From an uncultured Draconibacterium sp. (GTDB lineage: Bacteria; Bacteroidota; Bacteroidia; Bacteroidales; Prolixibacteraceae), in assembly GCF_913060805.1 (NCBI RefSeq), contig NZ_CAJXTC010000008.1, positions 62,001-126,000 on the forward strand: 64,000 bases of DNA, written 5' to 3'. Positions 7,956 to 17,617 of the stretch are shown piece after piece. Numbering within the stretch: position 1 is the first letter of the stretch; every line of letters begins with the position of its first letter. The position numbers were made by a program, and so were the translations under genes. The notes under the pieces are model-generated. The model searched no databases and was not told the DNA's origin. It was given only the letters and a program-made list of their open reading frames with translations.

Positions 7956-8855
7956 ATGAAATGGGAGGAATGTAAAAAGGGATATGAGAATTACTTGAAG
8001 TTGGAGAAGTCATTATCGCAGAACTCGATAGCTGCATATATTAATGATATTAATAAGCTTGAAGATTTTTTTGACAAAAGCTTCAAAGGGGTACCCCCTG
8101 AAAAGGTAACATTGAGTCAGTTAAAAAGCTTTGTTGAATGGTTAAACGATAAAGGAGTTAGCCCGAGAACTCAGGCACGAACCATTTCCGGCATAAAATC
8201 TTTCTATAAATACCTGTTGATCGAAGAGAAAATAACCAGTGATCCGACTGCTTTGCTCGAGTCGCCAAAAATTGGTCGCAAACTTCCTGATATTTTGTCG
8301 ATGGAAGAAATTGATATGCTAATTAATGCTATCGATCTGAAGAAATCAGAAGGGCAAAGAAATAAAGCTATGTTGGAAACCTTGTACAGTTGCGGATTAC
8401 GCGTATCAGAACTTGTGAACCTGAAAATGACCAACCTGTTTTTTGAGCAGGGATTTATAAAAATTGAAGGAAAAGCAGGTAAAGAGCGATTGGTACCGGT
8501 TAGCGGACGGGCAATTGAAGAGATTAACAAATACCTGGGTAACTACAGAAAAAACTTGCGCGTGAATAAAGACAGCGAAAATATTCTGTTCTTGAACCGC
8601 CGAGGAAGAAAACTAAGCAGGGTAATGATTTTTACCATTATAAAAAACCTGGCCGCTAAGGTTAACTTAGATAAAAAGATCAGTCCGCATACTTTCCGTC
8701 ACTCGTTTGCCACACACCTGATAAATGGTGGAGCAGATTTAAGAGCTGTACAGGAAATGTTAGGTCACGAGTCGATATTAACGACCGAGATTTATACACA
8801 TCTCGATAAGGATTATCTGAAGTCAACAATCCATCAGTTTCATCCACGATCGTAA
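7956..8855 (+). CDS. xerD: tyrosine recombinase XerD
   Basis: Site-specific recombinase expected to resolve chromosome dimers at dif. 299 residues, typical length. An N-terminal SAM-like core-binding domain (1-95) precedes the catalytic domain with Arg149 (GLRVSEL), His245 and Arg248 (HTFRH), His271 (LGHES) and the nucleophile Tyr280 (EIYTHLD); the set is complete, so the enzyme should be active. With FtsK 3.3 kb away on the same strand, the two halves of dimer resolution are close together. TAATTTG at 7942-7948, a one-base-shorter version of the promoter box, would leave almost no leader. A terminator follows. Confidence 0.93.
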   Translation: MKWEECKKGYENYLKLEKSLSQNSIAAYINDINKLEDFFDKSFKGVPPEKVTLSQLKSFVEWLNDKGVSPRTQARTISGIKSFYKYLLIEEKITSDPTALLESPKIGRKLPDILSMEEIDMLINAIDLKKSEGQRNKAMLETLYSCGLRVSELVNLKMTNLFFEQGFIKIEGKAGKERLVPVSGRAIEEINKYLGNYRKNLRVNKDSENILFLNRRGRKLSRVMIFTIIKNLAAKVNLDKKISPHTFRHSFATHLINGGADLRAVQEMLGHESILTTEIYTHLDKDYLKSTIHQFHPRS

Positions 8856-8878
8856 TCAACAAAAGATTATAATAAAAG

Positions 8879-8911
8879 AGCGTTACATCTTTATTTGTAG
8901 CGCTTTTTTTA
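8879..8911 (+). terminator. rho-independent terminator of xerD
   Basis: AGCGTTACA (8879-8887) pairs with TGTAGCGCT (8896-8904) with one wobble, and the T-run extends to 8910. It lies 23 bp after the xerD stop. Confidence 0.85.
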
Positions 8912-9033
8912 TGTCTAAATTAAGACAAAAATACCTTCTTAAACGCAAAAATTCTATTGTTAAGCTAATGTTTAATCGGTGTGAAAAAATGGTCAAATGG
9001 GGGAGATCAACCCTGTCGATTGGAAAATTATGA

Positions 9034-9041
9034 TATTTTTG
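9034..9041 (+). promoter_or_regulatory. putative -7 box of pckA
   Basis: TATTTTTG matches TAnnTTTG. It would place the start of transcription near 9048 and give a leader of about 50 nt, longer than most others here. No strong -33 TTTG is seen. Confidence 0.45.
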
Positions 9042-9096
9042 TGTCCCGATTTAAGTAGACGAAAAATTGTATTATTAAGTTAATTATTAGGTAGTT

Positions 9097-10701
9097 ATGG
9101 CAAATTTAGATTTAAGCAAGTACGGTATTGTAGACGTACAGGAAATTCTCCACAACCCTTCATACGAGAAACTTTATGAAGAAGAAATGAATCCAGCTTT
9201 AGAAGGATTCGAAAAAGGTCAGTTAACAGAGCTTGACGCTGTTAACGTAATGACAGGTGTTTTTACAGGTCGTTCACCTAAAGATAAATACATCGTTAAA
9301 GATGCAACCACTGAAGATACAATGTGGTGGACATCTCCAGAATCACCAAACGATAACAAACCAATTACTCAAGAAGTTTGGAACGATCTTAAAGCTACAA
9401 CAACAAAAGAGCTTTCAGGAAAAAAATTATTCGTAGTTGACACTTTCTGTGGAGCTAACGAAGACACTCGTTTGAAAGTTCGTTTCATTATGGAAGTTGC
9501 ATGGCAAGCTCACTTCGTGACTAACATGTTCCTTCGTCCAACTGCAGAAGAATTGGAAGCTTACGGCGAGCCTGATTTCGTTGTAATGAACGGTTCTAAA
9601 ACCACTAACGAAAAATACAAAGAGCACGGCTTGAACTCAGAAGTGTACACTGTATTTAACCTGACTGAAAAAATGCAGGTAATTGGTGGTACATGGTACG
9701 GTGGCGAAATGAAAAAAGGTATGTTCGCAATGATGAACTACTACTTGCCACTTCGCGGTATTGCTTCAATGCACTGTTCGGCTAACGTTGGTAAAGAAGG
9801 TGACGTTGCTATCTTCTTCGGTCTTTCAGGTACAGGTAAAACAACTCTTTCAACTGATGCAAGCCGCCAGTTAATTGGTGACGACGAGCACGGTTGGGAC
9901 GACGATGGTGTATTCAACTTCGAAGGTGGTTGTTACGCAAAAACTATCGACCTGGACAAAGATGCTGAGCCAGAAATTTTCGGTGCTATCAAACGTAACG
10001 CTCTTTTAGAGAACGTAACTGTTGATGCTGAAGGTAAAATTGATTTCACTGACGGTTCTACAACTCAGAACACTCGTGTATCTTACCCAATCAACCACAT
10101 CGAAAACATCGCTGTACCATCAAAAGCTGGTCACGCGCAAAAAGTAATTTTCCTTTCTGCTGATGCATTTGGTGTATTGCCTCCGGTTTCAAAACTGACT
10201 CCAGAGCAAACTAAATATCACTTCTTATCAGGATTTACTGCAAAATTAGCAGGTACTGAGCGTGGTGTAACTGCTCCTCAGCCTACTTTCTCTGCATGTT
10301 TTGGTGCTGCATTCTTAACATTGCACCCAACAAAATATGCTCAGGAATTGGTGAAAAAAATGGAAGAGCACGGAGCTGAAGCTTACTTAGTAAACACTGG
10401 ATGGAACGGTACTGGTAAACGTATCTCTATTAAAGATACTCGTGGTATTATCAACGCTATCCTTGATGGTTCTATCGAGAAAGCTGAAACTAAAACTATT
10501 CCGGTATTTAACCTGGAAGTACCTACAGCATTGCCAGGAGTTGATACTAACATTCTTGACCCACGCGACACTTACGCTGACGTTAAAGAATGGGAAGATA
10601 AAGCTCAAGATCTTGGTGGCCGCTTTGTTAAAAACTTCGTTAAATATACTGATAACGAAGAAGGTAAAGCATTGGTTGCTGCTGGTCCACAAGTTGACTA
10701 A
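9097..10701 (+). CDS. pckA: phosphoenolpyruvate carboxykinase (ATP)
   Basis: Interconverts oxaloacetate + ATP with PEP + CO2 + ADP; in many anaerobic Bacteroidota it works toward oxaloacetate for succinate formation. 534 residues, normal length. The kinase-1a loop GLSGTGKTT is near 242-250, preceded by MHCSANVG, and the second metal/nucleotide motif IGDDEHGWD follows; [10 protein letters not shown] is the substrate loop near 50-60 and [11 protein letters not shown] lies near the C-terminus. Codon use is notably strict (AAC, GAC, TTC, CGT, GGT favoured), unlike its neighbours, which suggests very high expression. Its own promoter box and terminator make it a single-gene unit. Confidence 0.97.
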   Translation: MANLDLSKYGIVDVQEILHNPSYEKLYEEEMNPALEGFEKGQLTELDAVNVMTGVFTGRSPKDKYIVKDATTEDTMWWTSPESPNDNKPITQEVWNDLKATTTKELSGKKLFVVDTFCGANEDTRLKVRFIMEVAWQAHFVTNMFLRPTAEELEAYGEPDFVVMNGSKTTNEKYKEHGLNSEVYTVFNLTEKMQVIGGTWYGGEMKKGMFAMMNYYLPLRGIASMHCSANVGKEGDVAIFFGLSGTGKTTLSTDASRQLIGDDEHGWDDDGVFNFEGGCYAKTIDLDKDAEPEIFGAIKRNALLENVTVDAEGKIDFTDGSTTQNTRVSYPINHIENIAVPSKAGHAQKVIFLSADAFGVLPPVSKLTPEQTKYHFLSGFTAKLAGTERGVTAPQPTFSACFGAAFLTLHPTKYAQELVKKMEEHGAEAYLVNTGWNGTGKRISIKDTRGIINAILDGSIEKAETKTIPVFNLEVPTALPGVDTNILDPRDTYADVKEWEDKAQDLGGRFVKNFVKYTDNEEGKALVAAGPQVD

Positions 10702-10726
10702 TTCAGATCAATCTTTATATATTCAA

Positions 10727-10758
10727 AACCTTCTGCTTTTGGGCAGGAGGTTTTTTTT
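10727..10758 (+). terminator. rho-independent terminator of pckA
   Basis: AACCTTCTGC (10727-10736) pairs with GCAGGAGGTT (10743-10752) with one wobble around a six-base loop, followed by eight T. It sits between the convergent pckA and FUSC genes. Confidence 0.88.
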
Positions 10759-10770
10759 ATGCCTTATTTT

Positions 10771-12903
10771 TTAATGGATACCGGAACGTTTTAACTCATC
10801 AATAATTTTAGATGTAGTAGCCGCGATATTATAAAACAACCGAAGTTGCTGTCGTTTTAAACCGGCTTCGGTGTCTTTAATTTGCTGTTGCAGTGTCAAT
10901 AATAGTTCCGATAGGTCCGACGAAAATTTATCTTCTTTAATTGTGCTCTCTTTTCCTGCCTCGTTTAGCTTTTTATCAATTTGCTGAAACAACGGCTCAA
11001 TGTCTTTGTAGCTCTCAATATGGGTTTCGCGATGTGCTCCTAGCGCCGAAAGATGCGACAAAAGCGCATGATTTAAATAGGTAATGGTTAACGCGTTTTC
11101 CATTATGCGCTGTTTGCTTTTGGGTTCCTGGCGCATACTGTTCCAGGCTTGTGCCAGTTCGTTATCGGCCAGGTGGGCTTCTCTTCGGGCAATACGGTAC
11201 TTTAAATCGTCGTTACTGGCTTGCTTATACTCTTTTGCAATGGCCTGAAAATAGTTTCTGTTCTTTTCCATAGCTGTTGAAATAAGCCCCGAAATACGTC
11301 GATACTGCCACCCCGGCCACAAAAAGCGAATGGTGAGAAACGACAAGGTTGCACCAAGCAGTGTATCAATCAGGCGCGGAACCATAATGTTTATGCCTCC
11401 GTCGTTCGAAATAATATTAAAAGCACTCAACACAAAAGTGGTTACAAATATTACTGCTACCGAATATTTTTTTCGCAGCCAGTAGAAAAAGGCCATGGCT
11501 GAACCCATCATGAGCAGTACCTGTGCCGCTGTGGTTGTAAATATCTGTAATAATGCAGCGCCAATAATAATACCTGTTGCAGTTCCGAGTAAACGCTCGA
11601 AAAGGCGGCGGCGGGTGTCGCTGTAGGTGATCTGACTAACAAATAAACTGGTTAGCATCACCCACTGACCTTTGTCGAGATCGAGATAGATTTGGAGGAC
11701 GTATCCCAGCGCAAAGGTTAAACTGAGCCGTAATGCATAACGCATTCGTGGATGACGCAAAGTTAGCTGCTCTTTCAAACGTTGCCACGGTGTTCGTTCA
11801 TCGCGTCGTAAACGGGGAATTGAAGTTCCTTCCTCCAGGTTATCGAGGTATTTTAACGAAACATGCGAGCGGTGCAAATTATGATGAAGCAGAATCAGGT
11901 CCTGGGCATCTTCGACAGGCATTGTTTTTAGTTTATCGTCGATGGCTTTTGAAATCCATTCGAGTGCCGGCGGGTGATTGTAAGGCGTTCCGGTCAGCAT
12001 ATTTTCGGCAACCATGCGCGATGCGTATGCCAGTTGACGAAGCATCTCGCCAAAACCTTCCAAAATCTCGATTTGTTCGTTGCTGTTTCCCAATTTATCG
12101 TGGCGCTGGTGCGTTGATGCTGCCCGCTCATGTAGACTCTGCAACAACATAAAACGCTGTAGGTAGCTGTTCAACGCCTCGGTGTTCTTCATTTCGCTGG
12201 CATAGTTATTCAATACGTTTTTTATGCGTTCAAGTGCATTTACAACATTCACGTTTAGCAAAGCGAGGTCTTTATTAATGTCTTCCTGGTCTTTTTTGTC
12301 ACTGGGGAAAAGCTGGGCCTTTTTCTCGAGATAATCAGCTAGTGCCCTGAAACCATTTGCCATTTGCTGGTCGAGTAATCGCCACGGATTCCGGAAGATC
12401 AAAATCAAAGTTAGAATGCCGTGAAAAAGTGCTCCGGCAGGTAATAAAATCGCTTGCCAATACCACGCCGGACTGATCTCGATACCGAGCATGGCATAAA
12501 TACCAACCAGTATGGAGCCGAATGTAATGGCACGATAACGTTCGCCAATTCCACCAATTAAAATGAATATAATAGTGGAGAGTATAAATCCGGCGCCAAG
12601 AATCCAGGTGTAGTTATTTAACAGCCCTACCGAAAAACTGGAGATAAAGAAACTCAGGATGGTTATCGACAGCGATTTTACACGTCCTTTCGGGTGGTCA
12701 TCGGTTTCCGATAAGGCGCCTGCCAGTGCTCCCAGAGCCAGAGTTACCCCAAAAAACGGCAGGCCGGCAATTATAAACGGTACTGCCAAAACACCCATCG
12801 AAATAGTTGCGCGCAAAGCAAACAAACGGTAGGGATGTAACAGAAATACATCACGGAAAAATTTTATGTTCGTTCGCAAATGGCCTTTTTCCTGGTTCTT
12901 CAT
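10771..12903 (-). CDS. FUSC-family (YccS-like) inner membrane protein
   Basis: Large membrane protein of the fusaric-acid-resistance/YccS group; members are thought to export aromatic acids or similar compounds, but the substrate is unknown here. 710 residues. Two membrane bundles, residues about 28-160 and 395-530, each about six segments, are separated by a cytoplasmic region of about 230 residues rich in helices; the second bundle starts after RMRYALRLSLTFALGY, the typical entry of the FUSC domain, and the C-terminal 170 residues are soluble and helical. It is transcribed alone; a TAGCTTTG box lies 23 nt before the ATG. No membrane-fusion or outer-membrane partner is adjacent. Confidence 0.82.
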   Translation of the reverse strand: MKNQEKGHLRTNIKFFRDVFLLHPYRLFALRATISMGVLAVPFIIAGLPFFGVTLALGALAGALSETDDHPKGRVKSLSITILSFFISSFSVGLLNNYTWILGAGFILSTIIFILIGGIGERYRAITFGSILVGIYAMLGIEISPAWYWQAILLPAGALFHGILTLILIFRNPWRLLDQQMANGFRALADYLEKKAQLFPSDKKDQEDINKDLALLNVNVVNALERIKNVLNNYASEMKNTEALNSYLQRFMLLQSLHERAASTHQRHDKLGNSNEQIEILEGFGEMLRQLAYASRMVAENMLTGTPYNHPPALEWISKAIDDKLKTMPVEDAQDLILLHHNLHRSHVSLKYLDNLEEGTSIPRLRRDERTPWQRLKEQLTLRHPRMRYALRLSLTFALGYVLQIYLDLDKGQWVMLTSLFVSQITYSDTRRRLFERLLGTATGIIIGAALLQIFTTTAAQVLLMMGSAMAFFYWLRKKYSVAVIFVTTFVLSAFNIISNDGGINIMVPRLIDTLLGATLSFLTIRFLWPGWQYRRISGLISTAMEKNRNYFQAIAKEYKQASNDDLKYRIARREAHLADNELAQAWNSMRQEPKSKQRIMENALTITYLNHALLSHLSALGAHRETHIESYKDIEPLFQQIDKKLNEAGKESTIKEDKFSSDLSELLLTLQQQIKDTEAGLKRQQLRLFYNIAATTSKIIDELKRSGIH

Positions 12904-12925
12904 ACTTATTCTTAGTGTTGTTTTA

Positions 12926-12933
12926 CAAAGCTA
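12926..12933 (-). promoter_or_regulatory. putative -7 box of the FUSC gene
   Basis: TAGCTTTG on the minus strand, exact consensus, G at 23 nt from the ATG. Confidence 0.5.
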
Positions 12934-12966
12934 ATGAATGAGAACAGAAATTAACGACTAAAGTTT

Positions 12967-13833
12967 CTAGCTCTTAACAATAATATTTTGTAAGGTAGCT
13001 TTTATTGTTGGGTATTTGAAATGAAAGCCTGCTTTAAGTAGTTTTTCCGATGAAACTTCCGGTGACTCCGTAAGAAGCGAAGCTGCCTTGCCAAACACCA
13101 ACTTTAAGGCAAAAGCAGGGACGGTAAAAAACGCTGGGCGATTTAGCTCACTTGCAAAGCTGTGGGTAAATTCTTTATTCGAAATGGTTTCGGGTGCGGT
13201 TAAATTGAAAGTGTCACTGGTTTCAAGTGTTTCGGTAGCCCAAACAAAAGCATTTACCACATCTTGTTCGTGAATAAATGGAAAGGCCTGCTTGCCCGAT
13301 CCGATCTTGCCTCCAAGACCCAGTTTAAAAGGAAGAAGCATGTTTTGTATTGTTTTGGCTTCTTTCCCAAATACAATTCCTAAACGAAAAATAATGGTTT
13401 GCACATCGTTGGGTAATGCGGTTAGTTCGTGTTCCCAGTCTTTAACCACTTTCCCAACAAAACCTTCATCAAAGTATGTGCTTTTTTCGGTGTGCGAATA
13501 GCCTGATTTATAAATGCCAATTGCAGATGCTGATACTACTTTTTTGGGGCGTTCATTTTCTGGCAATTCAACAATTTCTTTTACAAGATTATGGGTGGTC
13601 TCTACACGGCTCTTGTAAATGGTTGCTTTATTTTTCTTTGTCCAGCGTTGTAAAATAGGTGCTCCGGCAAGGTTAATTACAACATCGGTATTGCGCAATT
13701 CCTTTTGCAAATTTGTTGATGGACCATAAAGTAAGTCTCGTTTAATACCCGAAACAGAGTGCCCTTTTTTTTGCAATTCGGTTAAAATTAATCCGCCAAT
13801 ATATCCGTTACTCCCCGTGAGTTTAATCTTCAT
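12967..13833 (-). CDS. TIGR01777-type NAD(P)-dependent epimerase/oxidoreductase (YfcH-like)
   Basis: Extended short-chain dehydrogenase fold; the physiological substrate of this group is not known. 288 residues, close to the family length. The dinucleotide motif is GSNGYIG at residues 7-13, followed by VVINLAGAPI near 50 and the group-specific RWTKKNK. SASAIGIY near 104-111 holds the Ser-x-x-x-x-x-x-Tyr pattern, and the C-terminus has the DUF1731-like end (AGFHFKYPTIKATLQNI). It lies 63 bp upstream of the FUSC gene on the same strand, so cotranscription is possible although FUSC has its own box. Confidence 0.85.
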   Translation of the reverse strand: MKIKLTGSNGYIGGLILTELQKKGHSVSGIKRDLLYGPSTNLQKELRNTDVVINLAGAPILQRWTKKNKATIYKSRVETTHNLVKEIVELPENERPKKVVSASAIGIYKSGYSHTEKSTYFDEGFVGKVVKDWEHELTALPNDVQTIIFRLGIVFGKEAKTIQNMLLPFKLGLGGKIGSGKQAFPFIHEQDVVNAFVWATETLETSDTFNLTAPETISNKEFTHSFASELNRPAFFTVPAFALKLVFGKAASLLTESPEVSSEKLLKAGFHFKYPTIKATLQNIIVKS

Positions 13834-13930
13834 ACTTTTCCAATTTATTAGGTTAACAAAAACTTTAGGTTTTTAGTTCTTAAAAATTGTTAAGAGCGCT
13901 TGCTAATTGTTACTTTTACCAGATCGAAAA

Positions 13931-15712
13931 ATGGCAAAGGACGGACAACATATTTGGGTTAAGTTCCACCGGTGGCGTTTAAAACACCTCGGCGAACGAG
14001 GTTTTTTAACTTTGCTTAGTATTGTTATTGGAGTCCTGGCCGGAATGGCGGCTGTTGTGCTTAAAAATACCGTAAGGTTTACTGAAGATTTGGTACACCG
14101 ATTGGTCTCTAACGAAGTTCATAACTACATTTATTTTGCCATGCCTGTTGTGGGTATTTTTTTGGCAGTTGTACTGATTAAGTATGTTATTCGCTCGGAG
14201 GTAAGGCACGGAATTCCAACTGTTTTGTATAGCATCTCAAAACGTAAAGGCGATATACGACGACATAATTTGTATTCGTCGGTAATAACATCGGCCCTGA
14301 CTGTTGGTTTTGGTGGTTCTGTTGGGCTCGAGGGACCAACTGTGGCAACCGGAACGGCATGGGGATCGTGGATTGCCAAGGTGTTTCGGCTAAATTATAA
14401 GAATACCATTTTAATGTTGGCCTGTGCCTGCGCAGGGGCGATGGCAGCTATTTTTAAAGCGCCCATCGCAGCTATCGTTTTTGCTGTTGAGGTGATTATG
14501 ATCGACCTGACCGTATTTTCGCTGGTGCCACTTTTGCTGGCATCGTCAACCGCGGTAGTAACATCGTATTTGTTTTTGGGCCAGGATGTACTTTACCCGT
14601 TTACCGTGGTCGACGCTTTTAAACTGGCAGATTTACCCTACTATATTGCTTTGGGAATTGTAACCGGTTTTGTGTCGGTTTATTTCTCTAAAATGTACCT
14701 ATTTATTGCGGGGATTTTTGAGAAATTTAAAAATAGCAGAATCCGGTTGGTAGCTGGAGGTGTAAGTTTGGGGGCATTGATCTTTCTCTTTCCGGCACTT
14801 TATGGCGAAGGATACGAATCGATTAACGAATGTTTGGCCGGCGATTTAAACTATCTTTTCGATAATAGTTTATTCTATTCGTTACGAGAAGAAATGTGGG
14901 CTGCCATGTTGCTCATCGTGGCTGTTATTTTGCTTAAGATCGTGGCCACATCGCTCACCTTTGGAGCTGGCGGTGTTGGTGGTATTTTTGCGCCAACGCT
15001 TTTTATGGGAGTTAACACAGGAATGCTTTTTTCGTTAATTATTAACCGTCTGGGCGTACGAGAACTAAATTCGAATAACTTTGCACTAATCGGAATGGCC
15101 GGGTTAATTGCCGGCGTTTTACATGCGCCGCTCACCGGAATATTCCTGATAGCAGATATTTCAGGAGGGTACAAGTTATTTGTGCCCCTCATGGTTACTG
15201 CAACGTTTGCATACCTTATTGTCAGGGCATTTACGCCTAATTCGGTGTATCATATTCAGTTGGCAAAACGTAAAGAATTGCTAACTCACGATAAAGATGC
15301 GAACGTGTTGCAGCTGATGCAAGTAAAAAATCTAATCGAAACTGACTTTGAAGTATTGTCGCCCGATGCAACTTTGCGCGACCTCACCGAGGCCATTACA
15401 AGGGCTCACCGCGATTTGTTCCCGATCGTTTCTGATGACGGAACATTGGTGGGCATGGTAAAAATGGACGATGTGAGAACGATGATCTTCAAACATGAAC
15501 TATACGATACTGTGAAAATAAACGAGTTGATGTATATGCCTGAATTTTCTATCGACCCGAATGATAGTATGGAAATTGTTACTGCTAAATTTGAATCATC
15601 GGGGCGTTATAACCTGGCTGTAATCGAAGATGGCAAATACATCGGATTTATTTCGCGGGCACGTGTTTTTACCCGCTATCGTAAACAGATAATTAATGTT
15701 TCTCATGTTTAG
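13931..15712 (+). CDS. ClC-family chloride transporter with CBS domains (copy 1)
   Basis: Membrane chloride channel or Cl-/H+ exchanger. I start at ATG 13931 (593 residues); an in-frame TTG at 13907 gives eight more residues but overlaps a TACTTTTA promoter-like box. The ClC core spans about 20-450: HGIP near the first filter helix, GSVGLEGP with gating Glu134, GGIFAPTLF, and Tyr440 (SVYHIQLAKR). The position of the inner proton glutamate of E. coli ClcA is Val188 (FAVEV). Two CBS domains fill the last 130 residues (SPDATLRDLTEAI, and EFSIDPNDSMEIV). The next gene is a paralogue overlapping its 3' end by 17 bp, so the two are cotranscribed. Confidence 0.92.
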   Translation: MAKDGQHIWVKFHRWRLKHLGERGFLTLLSIVIGVLAGMAAVVLKNTVRFTEDLVHRLVSNEVHNYIYFAMPVVGIFLAVVLIKYVIRSEVRHGIPTVLYSISKRKGDIRRHNLYSSVITSALTVGFGGSVGLEGPTVATGTAWGSWIAKVFRLNYKNTILMLACACAGAMAAIFKAPIAAIVFAVEVIMIDLTVFSLVPLLLASSTAVVTSYLFLGQDVLYPFTVVDAFKLADLPYYIALGIVTGFVSVYFSKMYLFIAGIFEKFKNSRIRLVAGGVSLGALIFLFPALYGEGYESINECLAGDLNYLFDNSLFYSLREEMWAAMLLIVAVILLKIVATSLTFGAGGVGGIFAPTLFMGVNTGMLFSLIINRLGVRELNSNNFALIGMAGLIAGVLHAPLTGIFLIADISGGYKLFVPLMVTATFAYLIVRAFTPNSVYHIQLAKRKELLTHDKDANVLQLMQVKNLIETDFEVLSPDATLRDLTEAITRAHRDLFPIVSDDGTLVGMVKMDDVRTMIFKHELYDTVKINELMYMPEFSIDPNDSMEIVTAKFESSGRYNLAVIEDGKYIGFISRARVFTRYRKQIINVSHV

Positions 15713-17507
15713 AATTTTTCGAATTAACAAGTTGTTGTTGAATAAGTTACTTAATCGACTTGTTGCCTGGCGAATAGCAAAAATTCCGGAAAAGAACTTT
15801 TTGTATTTGCTAAGTTTAATTGTAGGACTGTTAAGTGGACTCGCAGCCCTGTTGTTAAAAAACCTAATCCACTTTGTTGCTGAAGAGTTAACCGAGATGA
15901 TTGCAGTTGAAGGGTTTAATTACCTCTATTTACTGTATCCATTTATCGGGATAATGCTAACGGTATTGTTTGTTCGGTACGTAATTCGCGATGACATCGG
16001 GCACGGAGTTTCAAAAATTCTATATTCAATATCGAAGAAAAGCAGTAAGCTACGGCCATCAAAAACTTATTCATCGATGATTGCCAGTTCGCTAACCATT
16101 GGTTTTGGTGGATCGGTAGGATCGGAGGCACCGATTGTTTTAACAGGTGCTTCAATTGGCTCGAACCTTGCCCGAGTTTTTAAGTTACGGTATAAATACA
16201 TCACGCTGATGGTGGGCTGCGGTGCTGCCGGTGCAATTGCCGGTATTTTTAATGCGCCAATGGCGGGTATTGTTTTTACACTTGAAGTTTTGATGCTCGA
16301 CCTGACGATGGCCTTCTTGATCCCACTACTTATTTCGGCAGTTTCGGCCACCGTAATTTCGTACTTTTTTATGGGCGAAGGAGTAATGCTTCATTTCGAC
16401 CAGATTGCACCATTTCATATTAATATGATATGGATTTACATGCTCGTGGGAATTTTTACCGGATTGTTAGGAATATATTTTACCCGCGGAACCATGTTTC
16501 TCGAAAAGCGTTTTGCAGGTATAAACAATTGGTTTGTGCGTGTGGTTATTGGCGCAGTTACACTTGGTATTTTAATATTCATTTTTCCTCCGCTTTGGGG
16601 CGAGGGGTACACCAGTATTAACTCGGTTTTTAATAACCAGGGCGCTGATTTGTTGAATAATTCCATGTTCTTTCAATGGAAAGATAATCCATACATCGTT
16701 TTACTCGTGTTGGCCGGAATTCTCTTTTTTAAAGTCTTTGCCATGTCGGCTACAACAGGTTCGGGCGGTAACGGAGGTATTTTTGCTCCAACACTTTTTA
16801 CCGGAGCTATTGCCGGTTATTTTCTGGTGTTTATGCTCAATACTTTTTTCGACCTTGGAGTGCCGGAGAATAATTTTGCATTGGCAGGAATGGCCGGAAT
16901 GATGGCAGCCGTTATGCATGCACCACTTACCGGAATATTCTTAACCGCCGAAATTACCGGAGGTTATGGTTTGTTTATTCCCTTGCTGATAACTTCAACG
17001 GTGGCGTATGTTACCATTATGCGTTTTGAGCCACATTCAATTTATACGAAACACCTGGCACAAACCGGCGATTTAATTACACACCACAAAGACAAAGCAA
17101 TTCTACGGTCGATGGAGGTGAAAAAGCTGATTGAGAACGACTTTGAAATTATTTCTCCCGATGCCAGTTTACGCGATTTGGTAAAAGCAATTTCCAAATC
17201 AAACCGGAATTTATTTCCAATTGTTGATAAAGACGGTTACCTGAAAGGGATGGTAAAACTATCGAAGGTGAAGCATCTTATTTTTGAGCATGAACTCTAC
17301 GATCAGGTGATGGTGAAAGACCTGATGTTTATGCCTGAATTTTATATTTCGTCGAAAGACAATATGGAAACGGTGGCCAAAAAATTTGAGACATCAAACC
17401 GTTACAACCTGGCTGTTATCGACGATGGTAAATACCTTGGATTTATTTCGCGCGCGGTGGTATTCTCCAACTACAGAAAAACGCTGGAGTATTTCTCGCA
17501 CGAATAA
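15696..17507 (+). CDS. ClC-family chloride transporter with CBS domains (copy 2)
   Basis: Second ClC protein, 603 residues, same architecture and collinear with copy 1, clearly a tandem duplicate that has diverged. The first filter motif reads HGVS rather than HGIP, and the gating motif is GSVGSEAP with Glu144, Gly replaced by Ala. Inner glutamate position is Val198; the filter tyrosine is Tyr450 (SIYTKHLAQ). GGNGGIFAPTLF is intact, and two CBS domains end the protein. The start overlaps copy 1 by 17 bp; a second ATG at 15705 would overlap by 8. The two may form homodimers or a heterodimer. Whether they are channels or exchangers cannot be read from sequence. Confidence 0.92.
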   Translation: MFLMFRIFRINKLLLNKLLNRLVAWRIAKIPEKNFLYLLSLIVGLLSGLAALLLKNLIHFVAEELTEMIAVEGFNYLYLLYPFIGIMLTVLFVRYVIRDDIGHGVSKILYSISKKSSKLRPSKTYSSMIASSLTIGFGGSVGSEAPIVLTGASIGSNLARVFKLRYKYITLMVGCGAAGAIAGIFNAPMAGIVFTLEVLMLDLTMAFLIPLLISAVSATVISYFFMGEGVMLHFDQIAPFHINMIWIYMLVGIFTGLLGIYFTRGTMFLEKRFAGINNWFVRVVIGAVTLGILIFIFPPLWGEGYTSINSVFNNQGADLLNNSMFFQWKDNPYIVLLVLAGILFFKVFAMSATTGSGGNGGIFAPTLFTGAIAGYFLVFMLNTFFDLGVPENNFALAGMAGMMAAVMHAPLTGIFLTAEITGGYGLFIPLLITSTVAYVTIMRFEPHSIYTKHLAQTGDLITHHKDKAILRSMEVKKLIENDFEIISPDASLRDLVKAISKSNRNLFPIVDKDGYLKGMVKLSKVKHLIFEHELYDQVMVKDLMFMPEFYISSKDNMETVAKKFETSNRYNLAVIDDGKYLGFISRAVVFSNYRKTLEYFSHE

Positions 17508-17584
17508 AGCTGTTATATTTCGTTTCATTAAAAGTTATAAATATTTAAAAACGTCAGAGCGCTGAGTTTTGGAATGTATTTTGT

Positions 17585-17592
17585 TACTTTTG
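17585..17592 (+). promoter_or_regulatory. putative -7 box of the glycosylasparaginase gene
   Basis: TACTTTTG, exact consensus, G 26 nt before the ATG. Confidence 0.5.
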
Positions 17593-17617
17593 AAAAAAAT
17601 TTAATAAGTCTCAATTT

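Noticed and set aside
13907-13930. TTG start of the first ClC gene
   Set aside because: ATG 13931 is better placed, and the TTG version overlaps a promoter-like sequence.
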